This document shows, piece after piece, positions 34,824 through 46,899 of a stretch of DNA of 64,000 nt; the stretch's first letter is position 1, and every line of letters starts with the position of its first letter. Source of the stretch: Platynereis dumerilii (taxonomy: Eukaryota; Annelida; Polychaeta; Phyllodocida; Nereididae); NCBI GenBank assembly GCA_026936325.1, contig JAPTHN010000007.1:20113974-20177973 (forward strand). Reading direction: 5' to 3'. The translations under genes were made by a program, and so were the position numbers. The notes under the pieces were generated by a model that saw nothing but the letters and a program-made list of their open reading frames with translations, made no database searches and was not told where the DNA came from.

Positions 34824-37800
34824 TAGTCCCCGGGCTGAACCCATTTAATGGAAAAAATTTCTTATCAATCTTAGTATTATTTCTTGTTAGGGTATGTATT
34901 GAGGCTCCAGAAAATGTTTTTCTTAAGTGTCACTGTTGGGGCGTTTTTGGTATAGGCCACTTCATAGCGTTTTTTAGGGTCTTCATTTCTGGAGCACACA
35001 TGGTGTCACATTTTGTCATATGACCAATAAAATAAGATGTCTACGAATCTGTAATTTTGCACATGTAAACTAGAGGGTCGGAATATAAAATATCTGAAAT
35101 AATGGCATTGATACATCTATTATTTGTGCTTTTATTAAATATTGAAAATGGGAGTGTGGTATTTTTACGCCAAATTTCGCAGCAGTTATGAACTTATACA
35201 GTGGCTAAAGTACATTAATTTTTATCAAATTTAAACATAACCAGCATTAAAAACTGTGGAATTTTCCATTCTTTAACTACATGTACAATTCATTTTGATA
35301 TCATTAGTAATAAGCTCACAGTAGCCAAAACAGTGTCACCCCCTCCCTTGGTGAATCAAGCCAGAAATGCATGAAGATGGTTGTGCACTGAGTGCTTTTG
35401 GATGCATCGTCTGCCCCTCATCTCTTAAAGCATCATATACGTTTGCTGTATCGTTCCTTTGTACAATACTAGCAACCCTGTAAAATATTTGCAAAAATTC
35501 CAATGTCTGAGGGTGGCCTCAGAGTCCTGAATTTTTTGCGGTGACACCTATTGTCAATTGTTGTTTTATAGAATTATGTCCAATGAAATCAAATCTCTGA
35601 AAATCAAATCAAATATAGATAGATTTCTGAGAAATAGAGCTTCAATTCAAATCCCAACTTGGATGGTTTCTACAAAAAATAAATGTTGTATGTGTGAAAA
35701 ATTTTACGAAATTTTACAAAATTGATTAGGGTGGTTCACAGAAACTGTAAGAATCTCTGAAGTGCAGAAGTTGTCTTCAGTACCATAAAAAACTTCCTTA
35801 ATGGAAGTACAGTGTCGTTGGACTAAGAAAAAGACAAACTTAATGTAAAATTTGTCTTTTATTTTCATAGTACAAATAATATAGACTGGCTTGATCTGTA
35901 CGTTAATGTAGCAAGGATATTGAGCTAAACAAAATTGTCAAAATTCTCCCTTTCTTCAGTAAATTGTTCCAAATACTTTATTCTTATAAGCACATTTAGC
36001 AAACTTTGACATTTTAAACCGAGTGATTCCACCCTCATTGACTTGACAATATGAAACTTTTCTGAATTCCTGCGATATCCTAATTTTTCATGAATACTGC
36101 TTCCTCAATCAAAATGTAATTTTCTACCGAGAATGATAAGCAAGATAATTATAACCATGATTACGCAAAACCACATTTTTCAGTTATTTTGCAGGATGAT
36201 CTGACAATATTTGCAATTTTAGGGGCAGACAATGTGAACTAAAGTGCAGTCTGCATTAAGTTCAGTCCCCAAGCTTGGAAAATTTCTTATCAATAAGTTA
36301 TCATTTCTGGTGACCAGGCATCGGCTAGGGCATGACAAGACTATGAATCATCATAAAAGTGAAATTGACAATAGCCCTAACCCTTCAGCTACATGTCCTC
36401 ATCTTCCTGAACCATTCTTTTGCTATCCAAATTCACAATTCTCCCATCCTTCAGCTACTTGTCGTCATCTTCTTCAATCATTCCTTGTGCTGTCCATAAT
36501 TGTGCTTCCTGGTCAGGGCCTTCATGAAGCAAAGATGTTCTGCTCTGGACCAAAATTTGGATACTGAAATGAACTATCTGGTACAGAAAGCAACTTGTCC
36601 TAGTTATCTTGATGTTCTGTAGGCTTCCTAGCTTTCCTGATCCCTTCAGCTGCATCTTACTGTACAGAAGCTTTTTTGGAAGTGTATGCACTGCAGACCG
36701 CTTTCAGAATATGTGCTGAAGGCATTTATATATAAGGAACTAATCCAGAAAGTACCATGAAGCTATTAGGAATGGCGAGGAGCATGAAAGTGCAGACAGC
36801 ATGCAGAAGGTACCAAGATAGCACTGAAAGGTTTTGAGAAATGTGCAGAATAGTTTTAGACAGGCAAATCAACACTATGTTAAAAATTTATGCGTAAAAT
36901 ACAACAAACATCCTTCACAAGGATGATGGAATTAACGATGCTCAAAGTATTTTCCAAACAACAGCTGATAAATGAATAAATTCATCATTGATAACTTTAT
37001 TTTAATCATCACAGAAAAGAGAGTTCCAATGACAAGGAAATGGACCCCGAAGTCAGTCAGAGTTAAAACTCTTGACTTGCTTAGCAAGAACTTCAACTGA
37101 CTAGTCAGCTAAGTTGTCAAGCTTTGACTTCACTTGACTTCAACTGACTTCAGCTAACTATTGCAATTTCTCTGGGTCTTCCTTTAAAAATTATCAACAG
37201 TACGTCATAACTTCGGAAATTTTAAGAATTTTGGCACTTAGAAAATTGAACAGGATGCACATGTGTCAGAATATATGAAAAATTGTCTAACATTTGCCAT
37301 GGTAACAATGTTGAACTAACCCAAAGAAAGCCAAGTTCCTCTTCCCAAAACCAGCCAGCAACATTATTGTCACAATTAAGTTCAATTTTAGTCTTAACTG
37401 TGTCCAAGTGTGACATAAATCATACTAATTATGTCAATGTACGTATTACATGATAAATGAAAATATAACGCAAGGAGGGGGGGGGGCTCCAAGGTGTTCA
37501 TTGTCAAGACTAGGGTTAAGATATTTTGTGTCAAGAAATTAATTCTTGTATAAAAAGAACATGCCGACGCTGACCCAGTAGTTTAAGATTTTGTATTAAC
37601 TTTTAGACATCTTTTGAAGGTTATCACAAGGGACGAATGTCAATATTCTTGCTAATATCTAGTTTGATACTTTACTTAGCACTATTCTATGCATATATAT
37701 TGTGTGACTTGCTACGTGAATCTGAATGATGCCAGTTTAAGATCCATAAATTGTAAGTTTAGCATATGACAATGTCATCATTATTAATCTTTGCCAAGTC

Positions 37801-39254
37801 AATGTATAGTTTTACACATTTTTTTACCTTTTTCTTGTCGAAAGGGCAATCATATTCTTCAAATTTGGTCATTTAGACTGCAATCTGACAACATTTAATC
37901 TATAAATACAGTAAAATTATCTTTCATGATAAGTAATTCTCTATTTCTGACTCTCTAGAGTCTGTTGCCTTTCTGATCATGGAAGTTGTGGCAGTGCGGC
38001 AAGCATATAAGGGAAAGTAAGGCACATCACTAATTCAGGTATTGTGGGCTTGCCATTTCGAGCACAACTTTAAGTTATACACCAAATTAAAGCTAAGAAA
38101 ATTGTGCAGTTTCTTATGCTTATAACCACACAGAAGTCAATACGAAATTATGTTTCAAACGGTTGTTTATTCAAAACTTTTTAAAAAATTTTGTAAAAAA
38201 TTGTAGCTTTTCGATTTTCAAACTTTCATTAAACATACAGAAATGTATAAATCTGAATCAAAATAGCAGTGGAGTAACTTTCAGATAGTTGGTTTATATT
38301 GTGTCAACTTTGAAGATTATACCGTTTATATTTTGCTTGTAATAAACGAAAACGTGACACAACAATCTTGAGAAAATTGACCTTCGAAAAAAAAGCATTA
38401 ATGAGGGCTACAGCACAAACGCCCCAACGTTGGCACTTAAAGCCCCGTTCACACCTTGGTGATTAGGAATTGACAGTGGTCTGCGTCAAGCATAGGGGCC
38501 TGACACAGACTGCACACTGCCTGTCACAGACTGGACGTGGACTACTGTCTATTAGAGACGCAGCATTACGCAAGCAGGACGGTGCCCAATGAAGCATGAC
38601 TCAGGTCATCACAGAGTGGTCACAGGGCCTGCAAAAAAAATTCGGCTTGCCCAATTATTCAGGGTGACAGGTCTGCGTCTGGAGTGCCATTTACTGGTCA
38701 CAGACTGAACGCACACACTGCACTATGTATACGTGTACCTGACGTGCGTATACTTTGGGACTTATGTGTGTAACCATGGGAACATGCAGCAAGTTGCCGT
38801 GCACTTTGTGTCTTGTGTGGGTGAAGTGCGCGCACTGTCCACGCTCTGTGTGCGTTATCAATTGGCGTTGCTAAGTAACGCCACCTCCTATTCCCGTCCT
38901 GTAGGCGTCGTCATGGTGACAACTTGTTTCTGGTGGCGACAAGGAGGCTAAGAGAAACAAATAAACTCACAAAAAATGTGTTACATTTTTCCATATCGCA
39001 GTGTGTGGCAATGTGGACGCCAACTGCACATACACTTGACCCTGAGTGGATCCTGGCTGTCATGGTTGAGTGCACTTGGGAGAGCAACAAGCAGTGCTAT
39101 TCAGTAACGCACCGTGCACGCAGCCTGCAATCCCCAATGTGTGAACGGGGCTTAAGAAAAACATTTTCTGATAGCCCATTGTATACCATAACAAGAAATT
39201 ATGATAAGATCGATAAGAAAATTTTTCCATTAAAGGCCCTCAGCCCGTGGACTA
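34824..39254. mobile_element. 4.4-kb TIR DNA transposon, TTA target
   Basis: The left end TAGTCCCCGGGCTG and the right end, reverse-complemented TAGTCCACGGGCTG, start inverted repeats of about 150-200 bp (both then read TTTAATGGAAAAA and later TTTCTTGTTA). The 3-bp TTA flanks both sides (34821-34823, 39255-39257), and unit 5 keeps the empty site (GACCCTTAGGTTCC, 25215-25228). A TTA/TAA target fits PIF/Harbinger, but no transposase is visible in the 3.7 kb of own sequence (35000-38400 has only short frames without motifs). Confidence 0.82.
38441..39152. mobile_element. Harbinger-type MITE nested in the right TIR
   Basis: A 712-bp GC-richer insert with ends AGCCCCGTTCACAC and GTGTGAACGGGGCT, flanked by TAA (38438-38440, 39153-39155). 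The left inverted repeat of the host element shows the uninterrupted sequence (TTTTTCTTAAGTGTCAC near 34917-34933). The TAA target and the (A/G)GCCCCGTTCACAC ends fit PIF/Harbinger MITEs. Overlapping short frames inside have no transposase motif. Confidence 0.88.
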
Positions 39255-39257
39255 TTA

Positions 39258-40680
39258 GGTTCCAGTAATCCAATTTGCATGATCCAGTCTCTCCTAATTT
39301 CTGCTTTGTATGTAACTTTCTTTATTGTCGTATGTAGTCTTTTTAATTTTGGACCTGTACAATGACAAAGGGATGAATTGAAAGCTACTGCTTATTGCAT
39401 GACATTAAAACCATTCAATAAGAACAAAACATTCTAGGTCACTCTATATCACATGGCAGACCTTTGCCAATTTTTGCCCCTTTACTTACATTCCTATTGA
39501 AAAATACAAAGCTTCCTCTTCCGTGACTTAATCAAGTATTGCACAATTAACCAAAGCATTTCATAGTTTTAGTCATCAGATTCTACACTATTCTGTGTGT
39601 CTACTCAACATGGTGCTACAAGTAAGAATTTTTATCCTAGTCAATGTCTGTCATTGACCGTATTGACCAAATAATGCTCAGAAATGGGGTGGTTTATTTA
39701 GGCCTCATTGGTAAATTTGCTGGATCAGGTTCTGTCATGTAATGCATTTATAGCCCTCATTGGGTTTACCATTTCCGACCTGCTGATGCATCTATTCATT
39801 GCATTTGGCATAAAAAGAATGCAAATTGTTGAAGTAAATATCATGCTTCCATATTGGGGAGCAAACCAAATACCATTATCCTGACCCAGACATTCTAACA
39901 ATATTTATCTTTGACAGCAAATCATGTGTGCATCCGGTTGAACCACATACAGACCATTATAAAATAGAAAATGATCAGGAAATACAGAAGAATGAGACCG
40001 TGTAAAAGAAAAATAACAAGGCCTGCTTGCTATTATGTTGAATACCTAAATCATTATTTGGGCTTCCAATAATCCATCTTAAAACTGTAATCTTTTCATT
40101 TTATCTATTATCCAATAAAAAACCCAATTTATATCCAGATTGACTTTTTCTATACTGAAAGAAACAACTTTTCCCAAAAATTCAATGCATCACCTATATT
40201 TAGCCACCTTGGTCTGCCAGAGGTTTCAAGTCAAAGTGCAATCTCATATTTCTTTCTAGAATTTTTTCAGAGAAAATTGCGGACACATGTGAGATGCTAG
40301 GGTGACAAAACCACAAAGGGGTCAACACAACCATTGTTAGTCTGCAAGCAACATTCAAGGCAAAACCCCCCTAGGGGGAACAGCACTATGCTATTGGTCA
40401 TGAAGTGTAAATCTGCTCTTCTTTGACTAAAATGTGACTATTTGATATTTCCCTTTGCCAGATGGGGAGGGGAGGGGGAGATGCAGTAGGTGACCTTCCT
40501 ACAATCTAAAAAAATGTTTTAAAATATTTTGAGCACTTAAACTTCTTTGCTAACTGCCAAGATAATGATCTTCCACAAGTCGTGGAGACAAAAATGTGTC
40601 TTTATGGACAGACCACGGGGTCAGAGTGACAAAAAAGCTAGCGTATGGTAATTAAGCAGTAACAACAATACCATGTCAGG
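39258..40680 (+). repeat. Unit 6 left part: module A, blocks S and E
   Basis: Close match to 25222-28140 of unit 5 minus its two MITEs. Block S reads MSVIDRIDQIMLRN in one frame (39646 on) and ADASIHCIWHKKNANC in another (39779 on). The G-rich run GGGGAGGGGAGGGGG is at about 40464-40478. No intact gene. Confidence 0.65.
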
Positions 40681-40683
40681 GGT

Positions 40684-40944
40684 GTGCTGTTAATTGCTCT
40701 ATATGTTGAAGGTTATCATCAGATTTCCAGCAAGCAATCTGTCTTCACAAAAGCCTTGAAGGATGGTGTGACTGAACTTCCTTTCAATTCAAGAAACCAG
40801 GGAGAGACCACAGGATTGTGTTACATTAAGAATTTGATAAGGCACTTCCATTCACATCTAAATCAATCCATTACTGGTGTTATGTGTAAGGGAGAGATGC
40901 TGATAGGTTTCCTATACTTTCCTGTACTGAAAGATTGTGAGTGA
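40684..40944 (+). other. Exon-like block K, longest plus-strand frame
   Basis: An 86-codon open frame containing KQSVFTKALKDGVTELPFNS, ETTGLCYIKNLIRHFHSHL and MLIGFLYFPVLKD. It is co-linear with 28151-28372 and with the minus frame 55925-56110. It lacks a convincing start context, and the flanks do not show a clear gene structure. It is followed by unit sequence whose next frame-conserved segment is block C at 41717-41950. Function unknown. Confidence 0.35.
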
Positions 40945-42119
40945 AAAAGGCTTCATTTTGAAAACTTTCTTCAACTTGCATTGGCAAAGATAAAACACCC
41001 ATACCCAGCAAGTCCTTAATGATCAGAATCTGTGCCTGAATTCAACCCAGGCTAAATTTCGCTTTGCGTTTATTCAAAGTCCCCATATATACACATAATA
41101 ACGGTATACCTGAAAATTTAGAAAAAATGCACATTTTATATCCAATTTAATATAGTTCTTGATAGAGTCTTTTCACATATCCCAAAGAGACTATTTGAAT
41201 GATCTAAGTATAGCCTTTTCGAAATACCAGAATCAATCACAGTCTTTTGTGGCTATTTGTGAATGGCAATAAATTGTTTGAGCATTTGATGTTGAATAAA
41301 AGTTATAGAACTGATATTTGCCAGAATGTTTTAAATGATCATTATATTGCTAAGTATTCATATTCTATTCCATATTCTCTAGTTGCAATGTATAATCAGT
41401 CAGCCTCATCTTTGTTTTGTGTTTGGTCCCTTGCTTCATTTGGACATCGGCTTCATTTTACAACATGCACAGTGATGTCTAGGTTGTGGAAGGTGCAGTT
41501 CATCTGCTAATGGATCTTTTCATTTAAAGTGACCTTAATTGATTTTGCAAAGCCTTAGCCCCAGGACGTTGCTGGCAGGAATTTGGGATAAAAACATGTT
41601 ACCGCTAACTATGGAGGGTAGTCCATAATGATAACCTTTGCGTAAGTATTATGACAAAAATATACTATGCTGTATTTTATAATTTATGATTTCGAGAAAG
41701 TAACTGTTCTTTATTATTGGTCAGAAGTCAAAGGACCCTCCTTGTAGAAACTGAAAAAGTCAGAGGCGCCTTATCACATAAGGTTGCTCAGCAAACCCAT
41801 TATCTTATCAAAAGAGGCTATATTATTACGAGACAGTTTGGATGGAATAGTTTGTCATATTCTGTCTCTTGGCATATAAAAAAGTTCCATACCAAGCAGT
41901 ATTGGAGTAAAGTTCAGATAGTTCCCCCAGTGCCAAAGAGAAACTTGTGAAAGGACTGACACATATATATGGGTGATAGAAGACCCATCAAAATTCCAGA
42001 TGTAAGATAATCTAGTTCACTATATCTGGTTTCCTGCTATTGAAACACGGCTAGGCTCTTAATCTCATCATCCCTCAAGGCTTTCATAAAGACAGATTGG
42101 TCTACCCAAGAAAACTAGC

Positions 42120-42880
42120 TATGAAGCCCATTATTCCATGTTTGACAGTTATCTCAATCAATAGCATGCCCTGGTCATGACATTGTTATCTGTGTTCGAG
42201 TGTACTGAAATTAAGAACACCTCCTAATATCCACCCTGGTTGCCATAAAGGGCCACCAAGGGAATGATGTCATCAGTAATTTAGTGCATTTTGAAACCCA
42301 AAATGTTGAAAATTACATTAACCAGATCATTTTTTGCCATTTTATCATCCTAACCTATTGGATCTGGCCATCATACCCAAAGAGATAGAGGTACATAATG
42401 AAGTCACAATTTTGATAGTCATATTAAGAAGATTAGGGACATCCTTTTCCACTTGGTGATAGCTCTTCAACTGCTGTTTCCTCAACTTCATGATAGAGCT
42501 TGAGGAATAGGATGTTTCAGAATTACAAACAAGACACAAACAGAAATGACCTGGTAAATGTAATTGGAAATATTTTCGGGCTCAAAAGGCACTGGATTAT
42601 GATAACTTTATTCCTTTGGTGGCCCTTTAAGGCAACCGAGGTGCATATTATGAGGTGTTTCAGAAGTTCATAGATTGCCTTGGGGTTTTCTTCTTTCACC
42701 CAGCACATTCAAATACTGATGACATGACCAGGCCATGCTCTTGGTTGGGATGACTGTCACATCTTTGGCTTCATAGCAAGTCTGCCTTGGGTCAACCAAT
42801 CTGCCTTTATAAAAGCTTTGAGGGATGGTGAGACTGAGAGTCTGAGCCGCCTTTTAATGTTAGAAAACCAGATACAGTGA
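42120..42880. repeat. Palindromic core of unit 6
   Basis: The plus-sense stretch 42120-42330 (ATGAAGCCCATTATTCC, then CACCAAGGGAATGATG) is repeated inverted at 42560-42780 (CCTTTGGTGGCCC, later GGCTTCATAGCAAG). The centre is near 42440. Outer arms continue as in unit 5. The minus frame 42345-42539 matches a frame at 32789-33058 (KQQLKSYHQVEK, then GMMARSNRLG), showing that the centre is shared too. Confidence 0.75.
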
Positions 42881-44649
42881 ACTAAATTATCTTACTTCTG
42901 GATTTTTAATGGGACTTGTAGCACCCATTTATCTGTGTGATATATTTAAACAACAAGTTTCAATACATACAAAGTTGGGATGTTTACAAGAACAAAGGCT
43001 TACTTAAAATGAGAACAAAAGTTAATTTATTTTCGAAGGAAAACAGTAATTATCATTCACACAAAATATTTAAAAAACAAATACAGAGCAAAATCTTGAG
43101 GCAGATATTTAGAACCAATCCTGATGCTTAATGACTTCTGCCAGACAGTAATAGTCCCCAAAGCTTCAGGATTTGTCGAGAATGGGTGTCATATATTTGT
43201 CAATGAAAGCTAAAGAAAGTCTCTTCAATGAAGTTTTCGACTTCTCGCCTTCCAGTGTAGGAAAGTATAGAAAACCTATCAGTTACCCCCTCACACATAA
43301 CACCATTAATGGACTGACTCCGATGTGAATGGAAGTGCCATATCCAATTCGTGATGTAATATAATCTTGTGCCCCCTGTTTCTAAAGATTAAAATTACAA
43401 TCAGACACACTATCTCTCATGACTTTTGTGAAGACAGATTGCTTTTCTGAAGCTGAATACCTGCAAATTTAATATAATCCTAAGAGTAACCTTCACCCTA
43501 TAGTGCAATTAACAGCACACCCTGTCATGTGGTCTTTAGTGTTATCACTGACAATGTACTGACAGTCAATATGTCAAACCCAAGGAAAACTGAGTTTTTA
43601 TAAAACATCATCAATGTCATAATAGAATTTCAAGTCTTACATACAAACAAACTTTTTTTGACAAAGGCATTGTCGTCATAAAACATAGATTTTCTTTCTC
43701 TTGCCCGAGATGTTTTGGGTGGCTCTGTTTTTCATTTCCTGTCTCACTGCTCCTTTTTTCATCATCATTGTCAAAATATTTATGCCAGTTCTTTCAGGTC
43801 TGTGTTCTCTGATTGTGAATTATTCTTTCAAACAATATCTAACCTTCCAAAATGGCTAACCGGTGGATTAGAAAAGGAGCTTGTTTTCTTTTGCAAATAT
43901 TTGAGGTCTTTCATAAAGGTGCTGAAAAGGCTTTCAGTCTCGATTTGATGAAGGTCGTGATTTCAGAAGCCTTTGCCTTAGCAGCCATTGTAGTGTAAAT
44001 GTTTGATTTGTGAATGATTCAAAAGTGACATCGATGATATGATTCTACTGAGATGTTGCCATATTATATTTTAGCTGTTTAGCAAACAGTAAAAGCATTG
44101 GCTAACAGGTAAATGGCAATGACGAGGCAAGCCAGTTTGGACGCTTGAAATTAAAAAAATATAATTTCCAAAAGGTCTCCACGCTGAATGGAATAATTGT
44201 ATATATATGAAAGTTGGCCATGAGCAAGGGAGTTATTAAATATAATAATTATTATTTACTTCAAATTTTCTCACCCACATCCATAGGTAAAATGATATAC
44301 TTGGAATTACAAAGTAAGATCACTCGGTGCATGAAACATGAAACTGGTGGCTGCACACATTTCACTTTATAAAGCAATTCAGAATACATATATGGTGAAT
44401 AGCCCTATACTTTCCTCAAGTTGTAGTCATCCAGTTTCCCTCAGGGGTCATCGCATTCCAAGTGAATAATAGTTGCTGTGGGATTGCATGATCCAGTCAC
44501 CCCTTTTTTTCTGCTTTGTATGTTTTCCCTTACTGTCTTCACTGTTGTAAATTGTCTTTTTATGTTTCAGACCCATTTTTGGACCTGTAAAATGACAAAG
44601 GGATGAACTGAAAACTACTGGTTATTGTATGACATTAAAACCATTTATT

Positions 44650-45400
44650 ATATACTTGACCATGCATTAAATAGGCCGTTAACTGTTTTTTTCAGGGCCT
44701 TCATATGTCTTAATTCATGGAGGGCCATAATGCGGTTAACACATGGGGGCCATAATGAGATTAACACATGGGCAAGTGGTGCCCTCTGTGTATTATAAGC
44801 AGTGTGACGTCATCAGACATGACGTCATGGTGACGTTGTTGACATGAGGAATAAAAAATTCTGTCAGACATTGTCAGATTTGGCTAGAAATCAGTGAAAA
44901 ATGATTTGATCCGATTTGCAAAATTCAAAAGCCTACAAACACTGCAGTGAGTCACTGATAACAGAAAAAGCCCTAGATTTGCTCTATCTGCAAAAATAAC
45001 AGCGTCAGATTGAAAAACGCAGCGCGAAAAGTGACAAAATGGACTAAAAATGTAAATTTTAGGCTAGATTTATCCACAGCTTCGTTTTTCATGATTTTAT
45101 TTTATCACTACATGATAATGCCAGTTTAACTAAATCTGGGGAAGAAAAACCACGGCGGTGTAGGCCTACTTCATAAAAATTTGGGAAGTTGAAAAACTAT
45201 TTTTAAAAAGTATATAATAATGTTAATAACATTTTACTTGTCGGGCATTATGGGGTATTAATCAGTTATTGCCCTCGGGCAGAAATCATTTAATGCCCTC
45301 GCCTAGCGGCTCGTGCATTAAGTTAATGATTTCTGCCCTCTGGCCATAACTGATTAATACCCCATAATGCCCTCCAAAAAAATGTTATTGTATAATTAAT
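44650..45400. mobile_element. Unclassified insert ending in a palindrome
   Basis: Unit 6 reads ACCATTCAATAAGAAC at 39411-39426, whereas unit 7 has about 750 bp between ACCATT and AATACGAAC. The insert contains a duplicated GGCCATAATG(C/A)G(G/A)TTAACACATGG segment (44726-44771) and ends with a long hairpin (45210-45400). No coding frame is seen and the target duplication is not clear, so the family is unknown. Confidence 0.6.
45210..45400. repeat. Long hairpin (imperfect palindrome)
   Basis: The left arm from 45243 (GGGCATTATGGGGTATTAAT) pairs with the right arm ending at 45372 in reverse complement. Pairing includes CAGTTAT, GAGGGCAGAAATCATT and GCATTA words, with a centre near 45306. Weaker pairing extends outward to about 45210 and 45400 (AATGTTAT, TATAAT). 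It may be a foldback MITE inside the larger insert. Confidence 0.8.
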
Positions 45401-45673
45401 ACGAACAAAAATGCAAGGTCGCTCTCTATCACAATGTCATAGCAAATTGTTGTCTGACTATGTTGCAACCTTAGGGTCAACATATAGTTGTTGCCCCTCT
45501 ACATATACTCCTTATGACTAATGGCAAAGAATTCTCTATTGTGATATTACTGTCATTAGCTTGTATTGCACAGTTAACCAAGCATTTCATAATTTTGCTC
45601 ATCAGATTCGTTACTATTCTGTATGTCTACATGCTACAAACAAGAATATTGATCCTAAGCAATGTCTGTCATT

Positions 45674-45766
45674 GACCATATTGACCAAATAATGCTCAGA
45701 AATGGACCGTATTGACCAAATAATGCTCAGAAATGGACCGTATTGACCAAATAATGCTTCGAAATG
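45674..45766. repeat. 31-bp tandem triplication in block S
   Basis: The unit GACCGTATTGACCAAATAAT followed by GCTCAGAAATG is present three times, with small changes in the first and last copies. Units 5 and 6 have it once (25628, 39656), so the expansion is specific to unit 7. Confidence 0.88.
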
Positions 45767-46009
45767 GTGCTCTTCATTTAGGCCTCATTGGTAAATTTGC
45801 TGGATCAGGTTCTGTCATGTAATGCATTTAAAGCCCTCATTCTGCCATTTCCGGCCTGTTGATGCATCTATTCATTGCAGTTGGTACTAACAGAAAGCAA
45901 ACTGCCCGAGTAAATATCATGCTTCCATATTTGGGGAGCTAGCCACATACCATTATCCTGACCCAGAAATTCTAACAATATCCATCTTTGACAGGAAATG
46001 CATTCAGTT

Positions 46010-46899
46010 CAAACACATAAAGACCCAGATCAAAAAACTAAAGCAACGATGATCAGGAAAAGCAGAAGAATGAGAGAGTGTTAAAGAAAATAACGAGGCT
46101 TGGTTGTTATGATAAAAATGAATACCTGCAGCTTTATTGGGGCTTCCAATAATCCATCTCAAAACCTATAACACTTTCACTTATTTCATTATTCAATAAG
46201 AAAAACAATTTATTTCAAGATTGACTTTGTCCATACTGAAAGAAGTAACCTTTTCCCAAAAAATAAATGCACCACCCTCACATGATTATATTTAGCCACC
46301 TTGGTTCTACCACTCATACGTTTCCAGTCAAAGTGCAGTCTCATCTTTCTTCCTTGGAATTATATGCAGTGAACATTGCTGACACATGTGAGATGCTAGG
46401 GTGACAAAACCACAAAGGGGTCAACACATCCATTGTTAGCCTGCACTCTGCAGGCAACATTCAAGGCAAAGAAACCCCCCCTCCCACCCCCAGGGGGTAC
46501 AGCAAAATGCTATTGGTCATGAAGTGCAAATCTGCTCTTCTCTGACTACAATGTGACTATTTGATATTTCCCTTTGCCAGACGAGGAGGGGAGGGGACAT
46601 GCAGGAGGTGACCTTCCTACCATCTAAAAAAAATGTTTTAAAAAATTGTTGAGCTCTAAAAACGTCTTTAACTGCCAAGATAATGATCTTCCACAAGTTA
46701 AGTCGTGGAGACAAAAATGTGTCTTTAAGGACAGATTAACAGGGTCAGAGCAACAAAAAAGCTACCGTATGGTAACTGAGAAAGGTTAGTGAAATAACGT
46801 GGTAACTAATTCAGCGTTTATTGAATTTATGATTTTTAAAAGTTGTAACGACAAGACCATGTCAGGTGTGTGCTGTTAATTGATCTATATGTTGAAGGT
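46010..46899 (+). repeat. Unit 7 sequence left of the LTR element
   Basis: Follows 26900-28160 of unit 5 and 39960-40710 of unit 6, including block E and the G-rich run near 46585. No gene. It ends in the target-site copy AAGGT (46895-46899) of the BEL/Pao insertion. Confidence 0.65.

Larger units (their letters stand above)
34773..44374 (+). repeat. Array unit 6, module A split by a transposon
   Basis: Module A begins at 34773, is broken after GACCCTTA by a 4.4-kb element, and resumes at 39258 (GGTTCCAGTAATCC). After that come block S (39630-39960), block E (40270-40330), the plus arm (40680-42420) and its inverted copy (42540-43620), then the rest to module A of unit 7. Net length is about 5.17 kb. 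This unit carries the fewest insertions in its arms and serves as the empty-site reference for unit 5. Confidence 0.8.

Noticed and set aside
36244-36691. Overlapping frames of 107 and 78 codons on opposite strands inside the 4.4-kb TIR element.
   Set aside because: They have no transposase or other domain motif and the two strands shadow each other.
38733-39268. Overlapping plus frames within the Harbinger-type MITE.
   Set aside because: They lie across the MITE and its border and show no DDE or Myb-type motif, so they are chance frames in GC-richer DNA.
25171-44375. Module A copies 5, 6 and 7 are spaced by the same 9,602 bases.
   Set aside because: The two intervals contain different insertions (about 4.45 kb and 4.43 kb in total), so the equality is a coincidence and not a repeat period.
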